DNA from: CAZCTC01 sp964501335
GTDB taxonomy: Bacteria > Chloroflexota > Anaerolineae > B4-G1 > SLSP01
Direction: 5' to 3'
NCBI GenBank assembly: GCA_964501335.1
Contig: CAZCTC010000057.1
Coordinates: 1-51,138, forward strand
Length of the DNA: 51,138 nt
This document shows positions 48,089 through 51,138 of the stretch, piece by piece. Positions within the stretch are counted from its first letter, which is position 1, and every line of letters begins with the position of its first letter. Below the pieces are notes generated by a model. That model was not told where the DNA came from, made no database searches, and saw only the letters and a program-made list of their open reading frames with translations. Position numbers and translations under genes: made by a program.

Positions 48089-48778
48089 ATGAACTATCCC
48101 TGCGTGATCTGTGAGACGGAGCTGATTGCGGAAGAAGGCCTGGCCGTATGCAGCTTTTGCGGTCAGGAATCCCTGATGGAGTATCGCTGTCCACACGGCC
48201 ATGCCGTTTGCGAAGATTGCCAGCTGGCCACCCCCGTGCAAGTGATCGAACGAGTCTGCGCAGGGACACGGGAACAGGATCCCGTCGCCATCGCCAACCT
48301 GATCTTCAAACATCCGGGAATGATCATGCACGGACCCTACCACCATCAATTGATCGCGCCGGTACTGCTGACCGCCCTGTCCAACAGCGGCCAGATCGCT
48401 TTCCAGCCGGCCGATCTGCCCGCCGCCCTGAAACGAACCGCCGATATCCCGGCCGCCGTCTGCGGCCTGCGCGGTGATTGCGGTGCAGCGGCCGGAGCCG
48501 GGGCCGCCGTCTCGATCCTCACCAAAGCCACCTATCTCAAAGATCGGGAACGCTCGCTGGCGCTCCAGGCGACCGCCGCCGCCTTGCTGGCCATCGCCGA
48601 AGCCGGAGGCCCGCGTTGCTGCAAACAGAGCGTCTATCTGACCCTGGAAACCACCGCGGAGTTCCTCTCCCGTGAGTTAAATTTAAAACTGCCCCTTCAG
48701 GTACATTGCGAATCGGCTGCCCGTAATGCAGAATGCAAAGGCGAGCGTTGCCGTTACTGGCCCCGGCCGGCAGTCTGA
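48089..48778 (+). CDS. DUF5714 protein with N-terminal zinc-ribbon-like Cys sites
   Basis: The 229-residue protein starts with CVICETELIAEEGLAVCSFC and CPHGHAVCEDCQ, giving several CxxC pairs (about residues 5-46). The helical body has HPGMIMHGPYHHQLIAPVLL, PAAVCGLRGDCGAAAGAGAA and GGPRCCKQSVYLTL, ending CESAARNAECKGERCRYW. These conserved Cys and His residues match the DUF5714 family, which has no established function; a metal or redox role is suggested. It sits between arsR and the lipoate-ligase gene. Confidence 0.82.
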   Translation: MNYPCVICETELIAEEGLAVCSFCGQESLMEYRCPHGHAVCEDCQLATPVQVIERVCAGTREQDPVAIANLIFKHPGMIMHGPYHHQLIAPVLLTALSNSGQIAFQPADLPAALKRTADIPAAVCGLRGDCGAAAGAGAAVSILTKATYLKDRERSLALQATAAALLAIAEAGGPRCCKQSVYLTLETTAEFLSRELNLKLPLQVHCESAARNAECKGERCRYWPRPAV

Positions 48779-48793
48779 ACGCAGAGGTGTGAC

Positions 48794-49810
48794 ATGGAAT
48801 GGCGTTTGCTCCGCGATGGAATCACCGACGCGCATCATCACTTTGCCATGGAAGAGGCGCTGGTGCGCCTGGTCGATGAAGAACAATCCCCGCCGACCCT
48901 GCGACTGCGGCAGATCCGCCGCGCAGTTTTTATCGGCGCCATGCAGGATACCTGGTCCGAAGTCGATGTCGATTACTGCCGCGCCCACGACATTAAAATT
49001 GTGCGCCGGGCCAACGGCGGCGGCGCCGTTTATCACGACACCGGCAGTTTCTGCTTCTCGGCCGTTTTCCCCCGGGCGCTCTTTAAGGAAAAAGAAGATC
49101 GTGAACTCTACCCCCTCTTTGCCGCCCCGGTAATCCGTACCTGCGCGGATTACGGATTCACAGCAGAACGCACCGGCCGCAACGACCTCCTGGTCCGGGG
49201 CCGCAAGATCTACGGATCGGCGCAGCTCTCCTGGTACAGCGCCTTTATCCAGAGCGGCACCTTTTTGGTCACAATCGACTTTGAAACCATGGAACGCACC
49301 TTGACGCCACCCGCGCTCAAATTTTCCGACAAGCCGGTCCATTCAATTCGGGATCGGGTAACCTCGCTGAGTCAGGAATCCGGGCGAAAAATCCCGGTCG
49401 ATGAAGTAATGGCCCGCTTCACCGAACACTTCGCCGCCGCATTTAACGTCACCCTGACCTCCGGCGCGCTTTTGCCCGCTGAAACGGAACTGGCGGCGGA
49501 ATTGCTGGCCGTAAAATACGGCCTGGAGGAATGGAATTTGGGAACCCGGCGGGCCTATCGGGTCAGCCAGGCAGTGAAGACAGCGGAAGGCGTTCTCTCA
49601 CTCTCACTGGAGCTGGAAGAAGGAATAATCCGGGAAGCCCGACTGACAGGGGACTGGCTGTTGACCGATCAGGGAGCCGAACTCCGCCGGATGGAAACCG
49701 CCCTGACCGGCAGCAAACCGCCCGAACTGGCAGCACGGATCGCAGCCGCCGATCTCTCGCCGGAATTACAATCGGCACTACAACGCCTTCTCTCCGAAAT
49801 GAACTTTTAA
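48794..49810 (+). CDS. Lipoate-protein ligase family protein
   Basis: The 338-residue protein attaches lipoate (or a related cofactor) to a lysine of an acceptor domain. The N-terminal LplA/BPL fold has FAMEEALVRL, the nucleotide/lipoate-binding VRRANGGGAVYHDTG (about 74-88) and GRNDLLVRGRKIYGSAQ. A C-terminal accessory domain starts near 225 and includes YGLEEWNLG, so it has the full two-domain form. AGAGGTG precedes the ATG. No lipoyl-domain protein is in the window, so its acceptor lies elsewhere or past the edge. Confidence 0.9.
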   Translation: MEWRLLRDGITDAHHHFAMEEALVRLVDEEQSPPTLRLRQIRRAVFIGAMQDTWSEVDVDYCRAHDIKIVRRANGGGAVYHDTGSFCFSAVFPRALFKEKEDRELYPLFAAPVIRTCADYGFTAERTGRNDLLVRGRKIYGSAQLSWYSAFIQSGTFLVTIDFETMERTLTPPALKFSDKPVHSIRDRVTSLSQESGRKIPVDEVMARFTEHFAAAFNVTLTSGALLPAETELAAELLAVKYGLEEWNLGTRRAYRVSQAVKTAEGVLSLSLELEEGIIREARLTGDWLLTDQGAELRRMETALTGSKPPELAARIAAADLSPELQSALQRLLSEMNF

Positions 49811-49839
49811 TCCGTTTGATATTCTCTCTATTTGCGCAG

Positions 49840-49980
49840 TTAACCCGGAAAACAAGCGAAAAAAGCCTTGTTTTCGTGCGCATTCCGAAGTGGTAAACCA
49901 CGAAAACATAAATAAAAAACTCTCTCTGCCCGGCCCGCGCGTCGCATCGAACCGGGCAAAAGCCCAGTGCGGGACGCTAA
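49840..49980. repeat. Hairpin element with non-matching arms
   Basis: The left arm is TTGTTTTCGTGCGCATTCC (near 49866-49884) and the right arm GAAGTGGTAAACCACGAAAAC (49885-49905). They pair only over TTTTCGTG. The usual tail follows: AAATAAAAAACTCTCTC, CGCGCGTCGC, GTGCGGGACGCTA. It is preceded by GCAGTTAACC, also found at 50384. Confidence 0.75.
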
Positions 49981-50022
49981 AATACTAACCGCACAGGTTA
50001 AATTTCGTTCAGGAGACATACC

Positions 50023-50361
50023 ATGCCTGATTTAATCAAACTGGAAGCCTACATCGCCCGCCCTCCGACCCGCAAATGCCGCGAAGTCATCGCCGTCATG
50101 GAAGAAGCCGTCCGCCGGCATCCCGGCGAAGTCCGACTGATCGTCTTTGAACGCGGCGCCCCCTGGCCCGAACAACCCAGCGAATCCCTGCGCTTCGCCA
50201 TGGATAAAGAAGAAGGAGTCCCCCTCAGCTTTGCCGGCGGCAAATTCATCGTAGGCTCCCGCCCCCCCACCCTGGAAGAAATCGAAGCCCGCCTGGCCGA
50301 AGTACAACGCGACCAGGCTCGCTGGAACACCGCCGACGACCAGGACTGGCAAAACGGTTAA
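50023..50361 (+). CDS. Thioredoxin-fold protein with a single active-site Cys
   Basis: The 112-residue protein starts MPDLIKLEAYIARPPTRKCR. The PPTRKC segment sits where thioredoxins have CxxC, so only one cysteine remains. GVPLSFAGGKFIVGSRPPTL follows, with a Pro in the cis-proline position (VP). It is similar in outline to small thioredoxin-like proteins next to TM0996-type genes. AGGAGA is upstream of the ATG. It probably binds a partner thiol or ligand. It is co-directional with arsR, DUF5714 and the ligase. Confidence 0.7.
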   Translation: MPDLIKLEAYIARPPTRKCREVIAVMEEAVRRHPGEVRLIVFERGAPWPEQPSESLRFAMDKEEGVPLSFAGGKFIVGSRPPTLEEIEARLAEVQRDQARWNTADDQDWQNG

Positions 50362-50379
50362 TGCAAGTTAAAAAACACC

Positions 50380-50430
50380 CTGTGCAGTTAACCTTGAAAA
50401 CAAGAAAAAGAAAAGCCCATTGCGGGACGT
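50380..50430. repeat. Partial hairpin-element remnant
   Basis: GTGCAGTTAACC, AAAACAAG and TTGCGGGACGTAAA are present without the hairpin core. It looks like an element with its middle deleted. Confidence 0.5.
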
Positions 50431-50484
50431 AAAAAAAGCTCTTAACCAAAGCTGTAAACCAATAAAAAATCCAAGGAGGCCTGA

Positions 50485-50760
50485 ATGTTGACCATCAAAG
50501 TCCTGGGCGGCGGCTGTAACCGCTGCCGACAGGTTGAGCAATATGCAAAAGAAGCACTGGAAACCGTCGCCACCGAAATCAATCCGGACATGGAAGCCGC
50601 CGTCGTCCATATCAGCGACCCCGAACAATATGCCCGTTACGGAATCATGTTCACACCGGGATTGGTCATCAACGAACGGCTCGTCAGCGCCGGCCGCGTA
50701 CCGTCACTGGAAGAAATCTCCAAATGGATCCGAGAAGCCCTCGGCCCGCATTCCAAATAG
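50485..50760 (+). CDS. TM0996/MTH895-type small redox-active disulfide protein
   Basis: The 91-residue glutaredoxin-like protein has the active-site GGGCNRCRQVEQYAKEAL (C11, C14) and the cis-Pro region IMFTPGLVINERLVSAGRVP. Members of this family commonly accompany ArsR regulators and permeases; no permease is seen before the window ends. AGGAGG precedes the ATG at 50485. With the single-Cys protein at 50023 it forms a likely thiol-exchange pair (inference). Confidence 0.88.
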   Translation: MLTIKVLGGGCNRCRQVEQYAKEALETVATEINPDMEAAVVHISDPEQYARYGIMFTPGLVINERLVSAGRVPSLEEISKWIREALGPHSK

Positions 50761-50761
50761 G

Positions 50762-51138
50762 AGAAAAAAGCCCCTGTTTTCGGCGGCTTTCTGAAGTGGT
50801 AAACCACGAAAACATAAACAAAAAACTCTCTCCCTGCTTCGCACCGCGCGTCGTTTCTTAAGGGGTAGTAGACAACAGCAAGTAGACAGTAGACAGCCTG
50901 CGCCGCCGGGGCGGCTCTGGAAAAGGCCCTGTTTGGGTGCGCCTTCTAAAGTGGTAAACCACGAAAACATAAACAAAAAAACTCTCTCTGCCTGCTTCGC
51001 ATCGCGCGTCGTTTCTTAAGGGATAGTAGACAACAGCAAGTAGACAGTAGACAACCTGCATCGCCGGGGCGGCTCTGGAAAAAGCCATGTTTTGGTGCGC
51101 CTTCTGAGGCGCACCAAAACATAAACAAAAAAACTCTC
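50762..51138. repeat. Three hairpin elements in tandem at the window edge
   Basis: Elements begin near 50770, 50930 and 51087. The last two are linked by GTAGACAACAGCAAGTAGAC and CGCCGGGGCGGCTCTGG, giving a period of about 158 bases. The first has left arm TTTTCGGCGGCTTTCTGAA with right arm GTGGTAAACCACGAAAAC, and the second has left arm GGGTGCGCCTTCT with the same right arm, so neither pairs fully. The third pairs fully (TGTTTTGGTGCGCC with GGCGCACCAAAACA). No gene is visible to 51138. Confidence 0.82.

Noticed and set aside
1..51138. tRNA, rRNA or known riboswitch
   Set aside because: I scanned for GTTCGA/GTTCAA T-loop signatures with paired arms and for conserved rRNA segments and found nothing convincing; a covariance-model search would be decisive.

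Overview
The window looks like a fragment of a draft or metagenome-derived chromosome from a GC-rich, probably Chloroflexota (Anaerolineae/Caldilineae-like) bacterium. The taxonomic call is inference. It rests on dense families of short palindromes (for example GGGCGACC...GGTCGCCC), on an exported protein ending in a YLPIVGK-type tail that I associate with this phylum, and on RsbR/STAS and NB-ARC-TPR proteins. A 100-base run of N at 37327-37426, inside repeats, marks an assembly gap. I see no rRNA, tRNA or CRISPR array. Most of the window behaves as a repeat-rich accessory and defence island.

Layout: 0.1-0.6 kb, a membrane protein. 1.0-7.1 kb, complete type I restriction-modification system 1 (hsdR, a PhlG-like hydrolase, hsdM, hsdS). 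7.1-7.9 kb, palindromic and tandem repeats. 8.0-11.2 kb, a small operon (PH-like membrane protein, HEAT-like protein, DUF4304-like protein), an exported protein and a membrane protein. 11.1-12.2 kb, a tyrosine recombinase with a dif-like site upstream. 12.3-19.1 kb, a GNAT-like protein, a methyltransferase-like membrane protein, and two tandem NB-ARC/TPR (bacterial NLR-like) ATPases. 19.1-23.1 kb, a compact minus-strand cassette of small zinc-ribbon, membrane and basic proteins headed by a ribbon-helix-helix gene. 23.2-25.2 kb, a PhnP-like metallo-beta-lactamase protein and a PocR-STAS regulator.

25.3-29.9 kb is a graveyard of degraded copies of genes from 0.8-14.4 kb: an internally deleted hsdR, a truncated copy of the 12.3-kb gene fused to a scrap of NB-ARC gene, an IS4-like transposase fragment, and a second PH-like/HEAT pair. 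It also carries an intact aminoglycoside-phosphotransferase-like kinase. 30-34 kb has a carboxymuconolactone-decarboxylase-like protein, a CPBP membrane protease, an integrase remnant and a P-type cation ATPase. 34.3-43.9 kb holds type I system 2 (hsdM, hsdS, two PH-like membrane genes, hsdR, YgjP-like metallopeptidase, small RHH-like protein). 44-47.6 kb has a PAS-STAS sensor, a GNAT enzyme and a truncated leucine-rich-repeat gene. 47.7-50.8 kb is a redox/metal cluster (ArsR, DUF5714, lipoate ligase, two thioredoxin-fold proteins). The right end is a run of hairpin repeats.

Three things bind the island together. The first is a repeated extended -10 promoter block found before six genes or gene remnants. 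The second is the palindromic repeats, which sit at nearly every gene boundary and at several breakpoints. The third is the tyrosine recombinase, with two decayed relatives lying against the 3' ends of other genes. The strongest candidates for undescribed biology are the NLR-like pair with a freshly expanding TPR array and the compact minus-strand cassette at 19.1-22.7 kb.
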